Shown one piece after another: positions 44,816 to 56,736 of a stretch of DNA of 64,000 bases (position 1 is its first letter; every line of letters begins with the position of its first letter). The stretch covers positions 38,545,198 through 38,609,197 of the forward strand of contig OZ020515.1 in assembly GCA_963971425.1 (NCBI GenBank), in the 5' to 3' direction. The notes beneath the pieces were generated by a model that was given only the letters and a program-made list of their open reading frames with translations, made no database searches and was not told where the DNA came from. A program made the translations under genes and the position numbers. This DNA comes from Bryoerythrophyllum caledonicum. Taxonomy: Eukaryota; Streptophyta; Bryopsida; Pottiales; Pottiaceae.

Positions 44816-47475
44816 GTTAGTCAGCCGGATGGCTGAGTAAGGAGCTCCGAGATTGTGGTGAGGGAGAGGTTGGACTTAGCTCCTAGGGAGAAGACTGCAA
44901 GCATTGAGAAGTGGCTGGACTCGGTGGGAGCCCTTGTTTGTCTTGGATCTAGGAGAGGGGATTTTTGCAAGAAACAGAGAGTTGTTGGAATAGGCTCAAA
45001 CGTCTAGATCTGAAAGGTGCAAGCTGCTGAACGAGAATATTGTCCAGATCTATGTAGGAAGTGTGTCCTGAAAGCAAGCTCCTTAGTGTTGGTACACAGA
45101 TCTTACTTACTGCATCATTCACAACTTTAGCTGATCAGATCTAGACTAGGATGCTCAGATCTGTTCAAAACCTCCATTAAGCCTTCCTCTCGCACGACCC
45201 ACACACTCAAACAAGTCAAGATTGTTGTCAAGAATACAACATTGTTGTCCAGCAGCGACCAGCCACTCCTACAGGCTATACCTAAACTTCTCTCTTCATT
45301 CACTTGTTTTTACATCTTAATACTTACAAAGTTTTCTATCATCAAAAATGATTGCATTACTTGTGTAGACTGTGCTCTCATAACTATACAAAGACAGGGA
45401 AAGATCGAACCGCACCAAGTAAGAGGAAGCAACCAAATCAAGCCAAGAACAACAAAAGGCATACAACGCATACACTATCAGGTCAGCCCGCACGTAGTCC
45501 AATACTGCATAATTTTCACAACACTTCTTATTAACTTTGCAGTATGCCAAGATTTACAAACACAAAGTGGTAGCACGAGGTTCATACAAAGCTACACCCA
45601 AACACAGGTTAGATCCACACAACCTCCCACGACTCTCTCTCTTTCCTTCATACTGCATGTGGTAGCTCCTGGTGCATATGTAGCAGATACCACCGCAAGT
45701 CCGAAAGTAAGCTTCAACAGACCAGGTCCAACTGCACCTGCACAGTGAAGAACATACAACATCAGAAGACGTATAAGTCAAAGACCGGATCTCAAGGAAG
45801 GACCACAACGGCTACCAAAATTTTTAAAAAGAAGACACTAGTAGTTATTACTACTGGTGAATATATCGACAACCTCAGAAGGTGCGACAAAGTTAATGTA
45901 GGCGGAGAGACCCAAGCAGAACATTCACAAGAATTAGACAAGATGCTGCTACACAGAAGACATTCGACCCTGACATTACAGACATACCGAAGCACACACA
46001 ACATCTAAGAAAATGAAGACAAACGCAATTACCACAGACGACAGTCATAGCTGCAGAGACATCAGAACAACGACCCGAAGACAAGACAATCTCCAAGAGC
46101 ACGACGCCCCACCGACAGACTAGACCAAGTTCAAGACAACGACCCTCCCCAAAAAATTCGAGCTCCACACACACAAGGCAGTGTACAGACCCCCTCCGAA
46201 AAACAACACACAGACCAAGACCGAGCTCGCAACCTCCTCCTGCGACCCCATGCTCAAAGCCTGCGACCCCACGTCCGAAGCCTCCAACCCCCATCCTCGA
46301 CCAACATCAACCCTAGCTCCGCGCACCAACAACCCAAAATCCAGGTACAGGAACACAACCCGACGCCCCAAAACAAGACAACAACTGAACAAGAGATTCA
46401 CTCCAAAAAACCAAGACGATCTACCTCCTCCACACGACGTACTATACCAACCCCAAGACTTTACATCAGGTACGCAATCCTATTACTAAACTCTCATGTA
46501 GGACTCGACATTTGCCAAGGAAGCGCCAAGGCTGGACAACAAAAACCACCACCAAACGTCGACAACACATTCAAGATACAAGAATCTCCACCAACAATAC
46601 AAAGAAACGAGAGCTCCGCCGTCCCTCACCAACGACAACACACACGGCAGGGAGTGCAACATCGACTAACTCAAGACACACAAGAAGACAACTATCCCAC
46701 CAGACCCATCTGCAACATACTAGAGCACAAAGGTAAGCACATTTCTTACACCGCCATTAGTGAAGAAACTACAGGTGAGAGGAAAATCCCAAGGGCAGCC
46801 GAAGACTGGGAACCCTCAGACGAAGGCCACAGACTACAATTCAGACGCAGTATAGATATACAAGAACCCGCAAGAAGACACCGGAGGAGCCTCAACACAA
46901 AGCCAGCACGCACAAGATCGCACCCACGAAACGGACTCGGGAGCAAGAGTCAAGGACTCAGATAGACGAGCCACAGGTTGGAAGCAGTGAAGGCGAGCCA
47001 CAGGTTGGAAGTAGTGAAGGCGAGCCACAGGTCGGAAGTGGCAAAGTAGAGCACAAGGCAAGAGACGAAAGACGGGAAGGAGGGTAGTAAGGGAAGAGTA
47101 GGGCTGCCGAAGACAGGGAGGGACCCTCTAGAGGGTAGCCCAGGGCTGTTGTAGACCAGGAAGGAAGCTCTCGAGGGAAGCCCAGGGCTCTCGAATGGCA
47201 CCAAGAAGTAGAAGACAAGAGACGAAGGAGAAGCCCACGCACAGAAGGCAGTACGCCCTCAACGAGCCCAAAAGACCCGTCTTATACCCAGCACCTCCCT
47301 ACACAAATGGAGTAAATTACCCAAGCCATTATGCTAGGCCGCCGATGGTGAGCAGCCATCAGGCACTGCAATCCACATCAAGTCACCTCGAGCACACATC
47401 GTCCATTTTTTCCAACTCCAAGTAAGTCTCCTCACACTCCATCACGTTCTTTCACATCCCTAGAACAATCTAATC
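44816..47475 (+). other. Probable 5' region of LINE copy B
   Basis: A/C-rich sense strand like that upstream of copy A ORF1. Short open frames at 45242-45748, 46181-46489 and 47195-47425 show no recognisable domain. Three 27-bp tandem units (GCGAGCCACAGGTTGGAAG) lie at 46966-47046, and a 42-bp imperfect duplication ending GCCCAGGGCT lies at 47109-47190. These could act as promoter-like repeats of the 5' UTR, as in some LINEs, but that is inference. Confidence 0.45.
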
Positions 47476-49303
47476 ATGAGCAGCAGAAGAGGAATCGTAT
47501 TTGACGAAGTGATGGACGTTGACGACATGATGGTGCATCATGTAGCTGCCCCAAAAGAAAAAGGTTCGAGGATAAGTACGGACGAAACCGGCAGCAGTAA
47601 GAAGAGCAAGAACAACGAAGGAGACAAAGGTAAGTCTACTAAACCACTACCACTAACTTCAAACCTAAATCTCTGGCTAGGTTTTGAAGTTATGGAGCGC
47701 ATCGCGATGGATGAAGGAGTGGAAGCCCCTACAAGTGACGAAACCAAAGAAGACAAGATGTCTAGGGGTTTCAAAGCCAACGAAGCCGAAGAAGTAATGG
47801 AGGCCAGAGAGGCCTTCCCACGAATCCCCCAACTTCTTTACCCTTGCAAGAGAAGAGGAGCACAAGAGCAACACTTCAACATCACCCAAATCCCGCAAGA
47901 CATCAAAACCAACGAGGCCACAGGTTTGGCCTTGGACTTCCATGTTGCTATCTTTTTCGAACCTCCCACCAATATTATGTTGCATGATGATGTATACAAC
48001 ACAATAACTAAAAGACTTGAACAAATGAACATCAAATTAGGCACATGTCTAATCGACCCAATTTACATTCAATGTCATAGTGTCAAAAGGGGAGGTCAAA
48101 AGGGAGTATGGACGGGAATGTTTAAACTACACCTACTAATCCCCAACACGGATGGTCTCATGTTGCTAAAAGGCCTTAGGCCTTTCATACTTGTACTAGA
48201 TAACCATAAGATCATTGGTAAAGTATGTAAGACCTATCACCATACGGCTAACTCTACTAACCTCTCCGTGCGCATTAGAAGTGACTCCTTGATAGGTATC
48301 CCGGCCCACCAATTATTCGTGGACATCCTTCACAATAGTTTCAAGCGAGGCCAAGACTTTGAAATCACCGGAGTACAAAAAGTTGCAAGTGACCCTTATG
48401 CCTTCATCTCCACCACCACCCCGCAACAAGCTTCAAAGATCCAACTCCGACACGTCACCACTCAACACGAAGTCCTTCAAGCGAAGAAAACCTTCACCGG
48501 AGGCCGCATGACACCCGAAACAAAGGCAAAAAAGGATGCCCTCACTCTCACCTTATCTTCCTTGCCTATTCTCATGAGTGTTGTTGACACCACTAATGCC
48601 ATCCACAAAATCCTAGGAATTGATAACACTAGGAGCATATGGTTCCACAAAGAAAATGGTGAAAGGCATAATGGGAGTGCAAATGTGGAGTGTTCTAACC
48701 CTATTATGTATAGGAAGTTTGTGAAGAAGACAATCAAAATTGGTGATAACCACGTGGACTTTGCCCCACACCGGAGGCCGCATGATACCCGAAACAAAGG
48801 CAAAAAAGGATGCCCTCACTCTCACCTTATCTCCCTTGCCTATTCTCATGAGTGTTGTTGACACCACTAATGCCATCCACAAAATCCTAGGAATTGATAA
48901 CACTAGGAGCATATGGTTCCACAAAGAAAATGGTAAAAGGCATAATGGGAGTGCAAATGTGGAGTGTTCTAACCCTATTATGTATAGGAAGTTCGTGAAG
49001 AAGACAATCAAAATTGGTGATAACCACGTGGACTTTGCCCCACACCGGAGGAGCTTGGTAGGAGTGGAACCTCCAACTCAAGAACAAGTTGAAGGTTTTG
49101 GGTTCAATGACATCAACACTGCCATGGTCAATACCGTTGCAACATTCAAGATTCAAGACACCCCCACCTCCACCAACACCAACGTCACGAAGAAAGACCT
49201 AGAAGATGCATTGAAAGAAAATAACAAGAAGATGAGGAGAGAGAATAGAGAATACACGGATAAACTCCACGAAGAACTTGTTGCACAAATGGAGAGCATA
49301 TAA
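47476..49303 (+). pseudogene. LINE copy B, ORF1, frame broken by tandem duplication
   Basis: Starts MSSRRGIVFDEVMDVDDMM, followed by an acidic/basic low-complexity part, then the conserved domain (LNLWLGFEVMERIAMDE, LDFHVAIFFEPP, GVWTGMFKLHLL, GKVCKTYH, TTPQQASKI) and a coiled-coil-like tail (KENNKKMRRENREYTDKLHE) ending at 49303. It aligns along its length with copy A. The strand-helix-strand look of the centre would suit an RRM-like nucleic-acid-binding fold, but this is a guess. The frame stops at 48861 because of a 274-bp tandem duplication; the second frame (48740-49303) is exactly the one expected if one duplicate is ignored. Otherwise intact, so younger than copy A ORF1. Confidence 0.75.
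48495..49042. repeat. 274-bp tandem duplication in ORF1 of copy B
   Basis: Two copies, 48495-48768 and 48769-49042, differ at only about four sites. The word CACCGGAGG stands at the start of each copy and just after the second, so the event may have used this microhomology. Since 274 is not a multiple of three, the reading frame shifts. Confidence 0.92.
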
Positions 49304-49539
49304 AACTCCATGCAAGCCACCATCGAAGCCATGAGAGCCATCAAAGGGAGAGTAAAACCAAGACAAATCGAAGACACACCGCCAAACATGTGAAGACCAA
49401 AGACCACACGGTAAAATATAATTACCATGACATTAGTGACAACTATCTACACCATAAACTATCAGAAATATACAAGTACAAAAATATGCTATACCAACAC
49501 TGTATTACTCATTATACTCAATACAAACATCATATTATA

Positions 49540-50060
49540 TATTCATTTACATATCCACATACATATCCACATACATATACACATATATATATACACACAC
49601 ATACACATATATATATACGCATACACACCTACACACACACATAAAGACATACACACACATATACAAACATACACACATACATACACACAAACAAACCCAC
49701 ATATATACACTCGCATAAATACAAATAAAAAATACACAAAGACACACCCACATACACACATAATAGAACACACGAACACATACATATACAAATATACATA
49801 CACTTACATATACCAACAAAAACAACTACATACAAATCCACATACATACACACACATAAATACATTCAAACAAACACACAAACATCCATACACCCACACA
49901 CATATAAAAAAACATAAAATAGAACCTCAAATATGCATAAACACTCACTCACACAAACACACCCACACAACTAAAGACACACACAAGCCCAAACTCACAC
50001 ATAATATATATATATACATACACACACACAAAAACACTCACACATTCACATTCACAAACT
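49540..50060 (+). repeat. ACAC/ACAT low-complexity tract before ORF2 of copy B
   Basis: Sense strand built almost wholly of A and C with T (ACATATCCACATACATAT and alike). Open frames within it (Thr/His/Ile/Tyr repeats, and their Val/Cys-rich reverse) are artefacts of composition. It occupies the position between ORF1 and ORF2. Confidence 0.85.
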
Positions 50061-50174
50061 AAAACCTACACATATAAAAACTCAAAGACACATACAAAGC
50101 AATATCAAAAACACATATATAAACGAACCCAAAAAAAAAGCCATAATAAATATACATCCGAACACAACAACTAA

Positions 50175-52130
50175 ACCCACAAACAAAAAAAAACACCAAA
50201 AAAACCCACAAACAAAAATTACATACATACACAAACAAAAATACTAAAACAAAAAACCAAAAAAACAACAAAGAAATATCCAAAGTACACACACAAATCA
50301 ACAATACAAAATCAACATATCAAACCCTTACACTATAAAAACTTATTAATGTTAAGCGCAGATGTAGAAACCAACCCGGGACCCATGCCCAATGTACTAA
50401 AAAGACACCCCACAATACATAAGAAAAACGCCAAAAGCTACTTTATACCAAATACCATAAAACTACAACCGGAATACAAACATATTGCCAGAACATTTGC
50501 ACCCCTCTTAAAAAACACGCACACATTACACCAACTATACAACACAACACACCCGGACATTGCCCAATATATACAACAAAAAAGTACGCACCTACCCACA
50601 CACATATTATACGCCCTAGTAATTACCATCCACCCCAACCCCAACGAATGTAACAGATTTATAGGAATACAAAACCCAAATATAACTACCTGGACTAACA
50701 CACTATTACAAACCCTATCAAACTTACAAAACCCGCCCGAAAGACACATTAATATTCCACACCCTTACACAACATTTCTTGAAAATAACTTAAACATCAT
50801 AAACCACGACTCATCAATAAATAAAGAACTATATGATTTTATACACAACCAAAATACACCCCCATCAAATGACATGATAAAAAAAAATTCCCCTACCTCC
50901 CAAACACAATCATAAATGAGTCACTAAAATGCCTCAACCTCCTCCCGGAATACACACACCCCCTCCACCGCCGAACCACATCCCACCACAAAACCATAAC
51001 CCACATACGAACAACATCACAAGCATAATGACATGGAACGCCTTATCCCTCAACATCGCGCTCCCAAACTTACAAAACATCGTTATACACACTAATACAC
51101 CACCGGCATTCATAGTCATACAAGAAACAAAAATATCGGCCACAAAATCCACAAAATACGTACAAAGACTATTTCCAGACTACAAACTTATCTTCAATAA
51201 TACACATACCCTCACACGATGCATACAACAAAGAAGACCATACACACCGGGCCGAGGGGGCCTCCTCACTCTCATACACAAAAATTATGCCTTTCTAGGC
51301 AATGTCAAAAAAATTCCCACCTCTATGAACATATCCCCATACCTCCAAACTATAGAAATTTCCAACCATCCACTACAACCATGGCTAATCCACCACATAT
51401 ACATGCCATCCCACCCCGAAGACATTAGACTCATAGACGACATCAAAACTAACATCACCACCCATATCACCAACAACCCCAACCACAACCACATCCTATG
51501 TGGTGACTTCAACAGAGACATTGCCCTCATAGGTAGACAAAACGGAAACCAACATACACCACCACAAATGACAGACCTACAATGGAAACAATTTACAGAA
51601 AAACCTAAATTTTAACTACATACCACAAACACTACATACTCTAGACAAGGAGGATACAACTATAGCGACTGGAGCCTAATCGATGGATTCTACATCCGTG
51701 CAGCCAACTACAATACATTTACTTCTACAATAAACAATAACATTCACTTGAATTCCGATCACTCACCAATACAACTCCACATCCCTAACAACACACTCAC
51801 AAACCGCACACCAACCACCATAAACAATAACCACATACGTATCCTCAACCCCATCCTACAAACCAACATAGAACTATTTAACATAAAATTCTTCGAGAAA
51901 AACTCATTACAAATTGACTCCCTAATCAACGTAATAGAATCCAACCACCTCTCCCAAACACAATGGCAAGAAACCTGTCACACCCTAGACATCCTCATCA
52001 ACAACATATCCAATACAATTGAACAAACCTGCATAGCCCAACCCATACCACAAATGACAAATCGAACAGCACAACAAGGTGGATATTTACCTCGCAAACT
52101 ATCTAAAACATGGAAACAACCATTGTCACT
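50175..52130 (+). pseudogene. LINE copy B, ORF2 N-terminal part with 2A and APE, 3' truncated
   Basis: The frame is open from 50175 without an ATG until 50349, inside the 2A motif. It continues MPNVLKRHP and IPNTIKLQPEY as in copy A, then the endonuclease: MTWNALSLNIAL, FIVIQETKISATK, HPEDIRLIDD, LCGDFNRDIALIG, SDHSPIQLHIPNN. Catalytic motifs are better kept than in copy A. Frameshifts lie near 50885 and at about 51605 (an extra A). Homology ends at about 52118-52130 (RKLSKTWKQ), where unrelated sequence begins, so the RT and everything after are missing. Loss of the 3' end is not the usual LINE 5' truncation and implies later deletion or recombination. Confidence 0.82.
50343..50384 (+). other. 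2A-like ribosome-skipping motif in ORF2 of copy B
   Basis: Encodes LLMLSADVETNPGP followed by MPN, again a full match to the 2A consensus. The flanking KPL-Y- residues also match copy A. The only in-frame ATG upstream of the enzymes is the Met within this motif (50349), so in this copy the released peptide would be tiny unless initiation is non-AUG. Confidence 0.85.
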
Positions 52131-52553
52131 CACGCCCTCTCAATGCATTTTGAGCTCCTTGTTAGCTTTCAAATGGATCTCTTGAATCTCCAATCCATAC
52201 AAGCATAATTTAGCAAACTACAATGATTTCCGCAAAACAAGATCATGTTGGAATGTACCCACTGTGTGAATGATGTTTTGCATTATCTAGTACGGTCGTA
52301 GATTCTTCTAGGCTCTGATAGTCCACTTCGGCACTGAAGGATTAAAGAGCTCTTTGAACTTAATCCATTTTCTAATATCCAGCTTTTTCATTGATTTTGT
52401 AGTGAATTAGAAGCTTCTCAATGTCATGGTAGGAATACTCTTAGCTAGACACACCTTCTCATTTGAGATGATGGTTTCAAAGTGCCTTCTCCACCCACTC
52501 TATCAAAGTACGCATCTTTTCATCCATTTTGTAGTGTACCATACGCTTCCTAA
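52131..52553. other. Unassigned sequence replacing the 3' part of LINE copy B
   Basis: No gene recognised. It begins abruptly where LINE homology stops and is interrupted by the MITE at 52554. Confidence 0.3.
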
Positions 52554-52937
52554 GAGCATCTCCACCGGGGCACAAGGCCCGGGAGAAATGCAGGAATTCT
52601 TGTAGAAACACCGTGAAAGGTCGCACCGAGGGCCGAGGCCGGCGTCCCGGCCCACCGGGCTGGCGGCGCCGGTTCGTCTCAACAGCATATTTCCAAAAAG
52701 TAAAGGGTCGCACCATAATTCCCCGCTTGAGTTGTCCAATCATTCAATGACACATGGCAATTTTTAAATCAAATTTTTTTTAAATAAATAAAAATTAATT
52801 GTTATTATTTTTCTTGACAGAGTGGCCAATTCAAGGACGGGTAGGAGGGGAAGAGGGTAACCCCCCTCCCGTCCCTTCAAACTTTGGCACCTCTCCCCCC
52901 TAGCGTGGGAAATTCCCCATCAGGGGTGGAGATGCTC
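52554..52937. mobile_element. Harbinger/Tourist-type MITE with TAA target duplication
   Basis: A 384-bp element with ends GAGCATCTCCACC and GGTGGAGATGCTC, flanked by TAA at 52551-52553 and 52938-52940. GAGCATCTCCA-type ends with TWA duplications are familiar from plant Harbinger MITEs. The interior is GC-rich and noncoding; the opposing open frames are chance. Confidence 0.85.
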
Positions 52938-53690
52938 TAATGTTGTGTCATCCAGAGCAAATTGACCCCCACTTTTGAAGAGGCCTGGCAAAGGAAGGCC
53001 AATTCACCTTGCGAGGTTTTTTGACCCCTCTTTTGCCGAGCTAGCTTGCTTTCCCGACCCCGCTCCTCGTTATCGCCCTCTCCATTATCGCCCGCCCACA
53101 CTCTTCATTATCGTCCTCTCCGGAACCATAACCTACTCCCCAGTATCACTTGCATGGGGTAGGGCCCAAGAACATTACTTGCAAAGCATTTCATTGGTGC
53201 AGAAAAAGGCGATATGAAATTTCCTCATGCTATCTTTTTTGCCGTTTATACATCTCATACTATCTGGCACCATATTCCTCCTGACTTGCCCCTTCAGGAA
53301 GCACTTTCAAGAAAACTCTAATCTCCAAGGTCCGTCCATCATATCTTTCTCTTTAACGACTAGAGCCCATCAGTTCACGTTAGTTTGCGTGAAGTGCACT
53401 AAGAGGATCATTTCAAAATAAAATAAAAATTATTTGGCATTGCTTGGAAGTTGGTTCCTAGGATGTGATTACCCATGATTCCTTGGAGGTCATCATTTGA
53501 GGTTAGTTTGTGCAATTTTTAAATCTAGAGTTTGGGTGTTCACATTTGCAAGTTTATTCCCTAATACATTAGTTTCTTTAATGACTAATTCATTATTGTT
53601 TAGGATTTAGGGTTTCAATCATTCCATGTAATGTCATGTATATCAAAGGCAACACTTCCATGTGACAATTCATGCCATGTATATGTATAT

Positions 53691-53731
<41 letters not shown>

Positions 53732-54234
53732 GAGACAGTGACTTATTTGGGATAATACCTGTAGCAACTTCCCCACTGAAGCCAAAAAAGTCATTGTCCT
53801 AGATTGTTGAAAATCACAACACCTCAAAACCACTACATTTGGTCAATCAACTCACTAGCTCAAAATTCCTCACTAATTTTTCACTTCCTCACAAAAAAGG
53901 TCACTCACAAAATGATGTTTCTCACTTTGAATACCTCACAATATGGTGCCTCACACTTTGAAACCTCACAAAAAAATGTCTTTCACCTCCTAAACCTCCT
54001 TCAAGCATATATGAAAGCGCTCCCCCTCTCACATTGCAATACCCTCACTATGAACTTCAAAAAAGTTCACTCACATTTTTTAAAACCCTGATCACTACAT
54101 TTGAAATCACTAATTTAGAATTTTGCAATTTAGAGATTAAGCAGCATGTACAAAGTTTAGCAATTTACTTGTGTGATGAGTTGATGACCTGCAGTAGTTG
54201 ATGAAAAAGCGGCAGAAGCAATAACCCTGACGTC
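52938..54234. other. Spacer with no supported gene
   Basis: About 53870-54070 contains loosely repeated CCTCAC/CTCACA words. No coding exon, RNA gene or element end was recognised apart from the T-run listed separately. Confidence 0.3.
53692..53730. repeat. 39-base poly-T run
   Basis: Uninterrupted T from 53692 to 53730. It might be the reversed A-tail of a retroposed sequence, but no retroposon body was recognised beside it. Confidence 0.9.
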
Positions 54235-55302
54235 ATGGACGGGCGGTAACGGGGAGTGAGGCGGGGGAAGCAAGTTGGTTGGGCTTAACCCAGTTTCTGT
54301 GACAATTTCAGGCCATAAACACTTCAAAACTATTGGTTTTAGTGGGATGAGTAAGGAAGAAGAGTAAAACCTTTATATCTATTTTGAACCGTAGGATCTC
54401 AGTTAAACTTGTTAAATACCAAGATCACAAAATTTCACAAACTTTGACCGCACAGATTGTAAGAATATAGTGTTTGAAGCAGAGAAAAGGGCTCATTTTC
54501 TTCCCTGCATTGAATGGATCAACAGACTTTGACTTCACTTGGTGTCAAATGTTTGCACTACACAAGGTCTAAATCAATTTCCATCATGTTAAGGATGATA
54601 CTAGTTCCTTGTACACCAATTTTTAGAGGTAGAGGAGGGATGTAGCATATTCAAAAAAATTGGGCAAGTTGTGTAGGTTTAGTAATTGTCAATTCACATT
54701 ATATTTTTTGTGAACTTCATATGTTTTAGATTGATAATCTGAACGGTCAACGCAAAGGTTCACACCACATAATGTTGAGGAAAAAATAAAAAAGTGAAAA
54801 ATAAGAAGATCTCTATGTTTAATGTCAAAAAGAAGAAGTTTTTTGGTACCATGCCCAACAATGTGTGACAAGGTGTGAAAATGTTTGACTTGGGTTAATA
54901 TGCTATTTCTCACTAAAGACAAGATATTTTTTTTAGACAATATGAAAGGAAATAATACTATTATCAAGTATTGAAAATCTCACATTCAATAGAGTGTCTT
55001 AGCAAAAGTTTTTGGAGGTACCCGACGTGCCCGCTCTCCCCATTTGAATTTCAAAACCCTATGAAGTTATCATTAATTTTCGGATTTAAGAAAAAATGAA
55101 CTCTTGCAAAGCTTTTAGTAATGTCCATCTTCAATAAAAGTTTCAAAAAAAATGTTTTAAATTGACACGGTAGGAACCTGCCCAAACCTTCTAGAGTCCC
55201 CTGTGGAGACTCTTGGAAATTTAGAGGTTAAGGGGCTTGGAACCTCGACGGGTGATAATGAGGACTGAGGCGAGGGGGAAGCAAGTCGGTTGGGCTTAAG
55301 AG
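54235..55302. mobile_element. Nonautonomous element, AACCCCTAAAGG family, copy 2 (inverted)
   Basis: Body about 54289-55230 matches 43527-44468 in reverse orientation along its length (shared words include TACCTCTAAAAATTGGTGT and CAAGTCAAACATTTTCACAC on the minus strand), at roughly three-quarters identity by eye. About 54-bp imperfect direct repeats (GGCGGGGGAAGCAAGTTGG and GGCGAGGGGGAAGCAAGTC type) flank it at 54235-54288 and 55249-55302. They are longer than any normal target duplication, so they may belong to the element or to a separate repeat. Confidence 0.6.
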
Positions 55303-56417
55303 GCTTGGATGAATGTTGTCATGGAAATTGGCCTCTATTTGTCGAGCCTCTCGCAACGAGGGGGTCAATTTGCCCTAGGCTTGTAGTGTCTTGGTAAAGA
55401 TACTTATATCTCAATAAACCTTCTCCTTACTATGGTGCTAAAATTTGAGGTCCAATTGATTTGTTCCTATGATTCTATTTCTATTGTATATCCATAATCT
55501 AAAGTTGTTCACAAGAAGATACTTAGATGACTTAATAGAGCCCACAATTTATAATATCTCATTATTACCTTGCCTTTCTCCTCCCTTTTCCACCTTGCTC
55601 CTCCAATATAGCATATTGGACCTAGATACAATTGGTAAATATTGTTATCTCTTCACATGAAGCCGCTGGTTCTCATTCTCCATTTCATGATTCATAAAAT
55701 ATGATTGATTCTAATGTATAGGCCAAGGTAAAATGGACAAAGATGGATGGATCATCTTCCTTCCCGTTCCCTTGCCTAGTTTTCATAGACCCATTCAAAC
55801 CATAAATTCTAAACTTCACCAACAAACCCCAAACCTCTAACTAAGAATTCTAAACCCTAAACTTTGATATATGAATTTGTAACCTCCAGATGGGTTTTGG
55901 GTCAGTTCATTCTGGAACATCTCTCATGGTAGAACACCTCGCTCGGCAAGACTTCCAAAATCTCCTTTCCAAAATTCCTCCCGCTCAAATGCCCTAGCAA
56001 CAAACTCAATTTTTGACATATCCTATATTAATAGACCATTACCGGGTTGGCAAGTTTAATACCAAATGATTGTTCTAATTTGGTATCTTGAGTTGTCCAC
56101 TGAATTCCAATGACATACACAAACTTCGTGGAGGCCGTTATATAGGTAGCGAAGGTAGCTGTAACACCCACACCGGGTGTTACACCGAAAGAGGGCCCAC
56201 CTATGAGACCCTCACGGGAAGGGAGGCACCCTCTTCATCAGACCATGCTACCGCCTTTGCCCTCCTCGTTGGATGCCTCCCTCCCAATGAGGGTGTCGTA
56301 GGTAGGCCCCTCCCAATACTAAACCCTAAAAACGTGGTCACTAGGGGAACGGGGAAGGGGCATGACTTCCCCATCCATCCCATTGGTGGGCAACAGGGGG
56401 CCACTCCTCCCAGGCCA
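55303..56417. other. Spacer with no supported gene
   Basis: AT-rich up to about 56 kb. The plus-strand open frame near 56088-56441 lies in GC-rich repeat-like sequence (GAGGGCCCACC, GGGTGTCGTAGG) and shows no domain, so I do not call it a gene. Confidence 0.3.
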
Positions 56418-56712
56418 ATTCACAGGCCCAGGGCGTATTGACCCCCTCATTGGAACTTATCCAAGGTGGGCCCCGTCTTAATTGCATGGGTTGATTTTGT
56501 TGGCCCTCTTATTTTGGGGGGTCCAGAGGCTCTTTCTAGATTTTTTTGGACAAATTTGGGACCTACGGCATTGATTACCCTACAGTTCCTCCCTTGCAAT
56601 ACATAGGACCCCATCCAAAAACAAAATAGGGGCCAGATTTGGCTCCACCACCTAATAGCCTCCTCGGGTAAGTCCCAATGAGGGGGTCAATTCGCCCTCG
56701 GCAATCCACAGG
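56418..56712. mobile_element. Small inverted-repeat element next to the Tc1 insertion
   Basis: Arms GGCGTATTGACCCCCTCATT (56427 region) and AATGAGGGGGTCAATTCGCC (56680 region) pair over about 45 bp. A related GGGGGTCAATTTGCCC word occurs at about 55360. Probably a MITE; no target duplication assigned. Confidence 0.45.
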
Positions 56713-56736
56713 GCCCGAATGACCCTTCACTTTGTA

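Noticed and set aside
49427..50062. 211-codon His/Thr/Ile-rich frame and its Val/Cys-rich reverse
   Set aside because: Pure ACAC/ACAT low complexity between ORF1 and ORF2; not in the 2A frame and not matched in copy A.
56088..56441. 117-codon plus-strand frame
   Set aside because: Lies in repeat-like GC-rich sequence with an equally open reverse strand and no domain.
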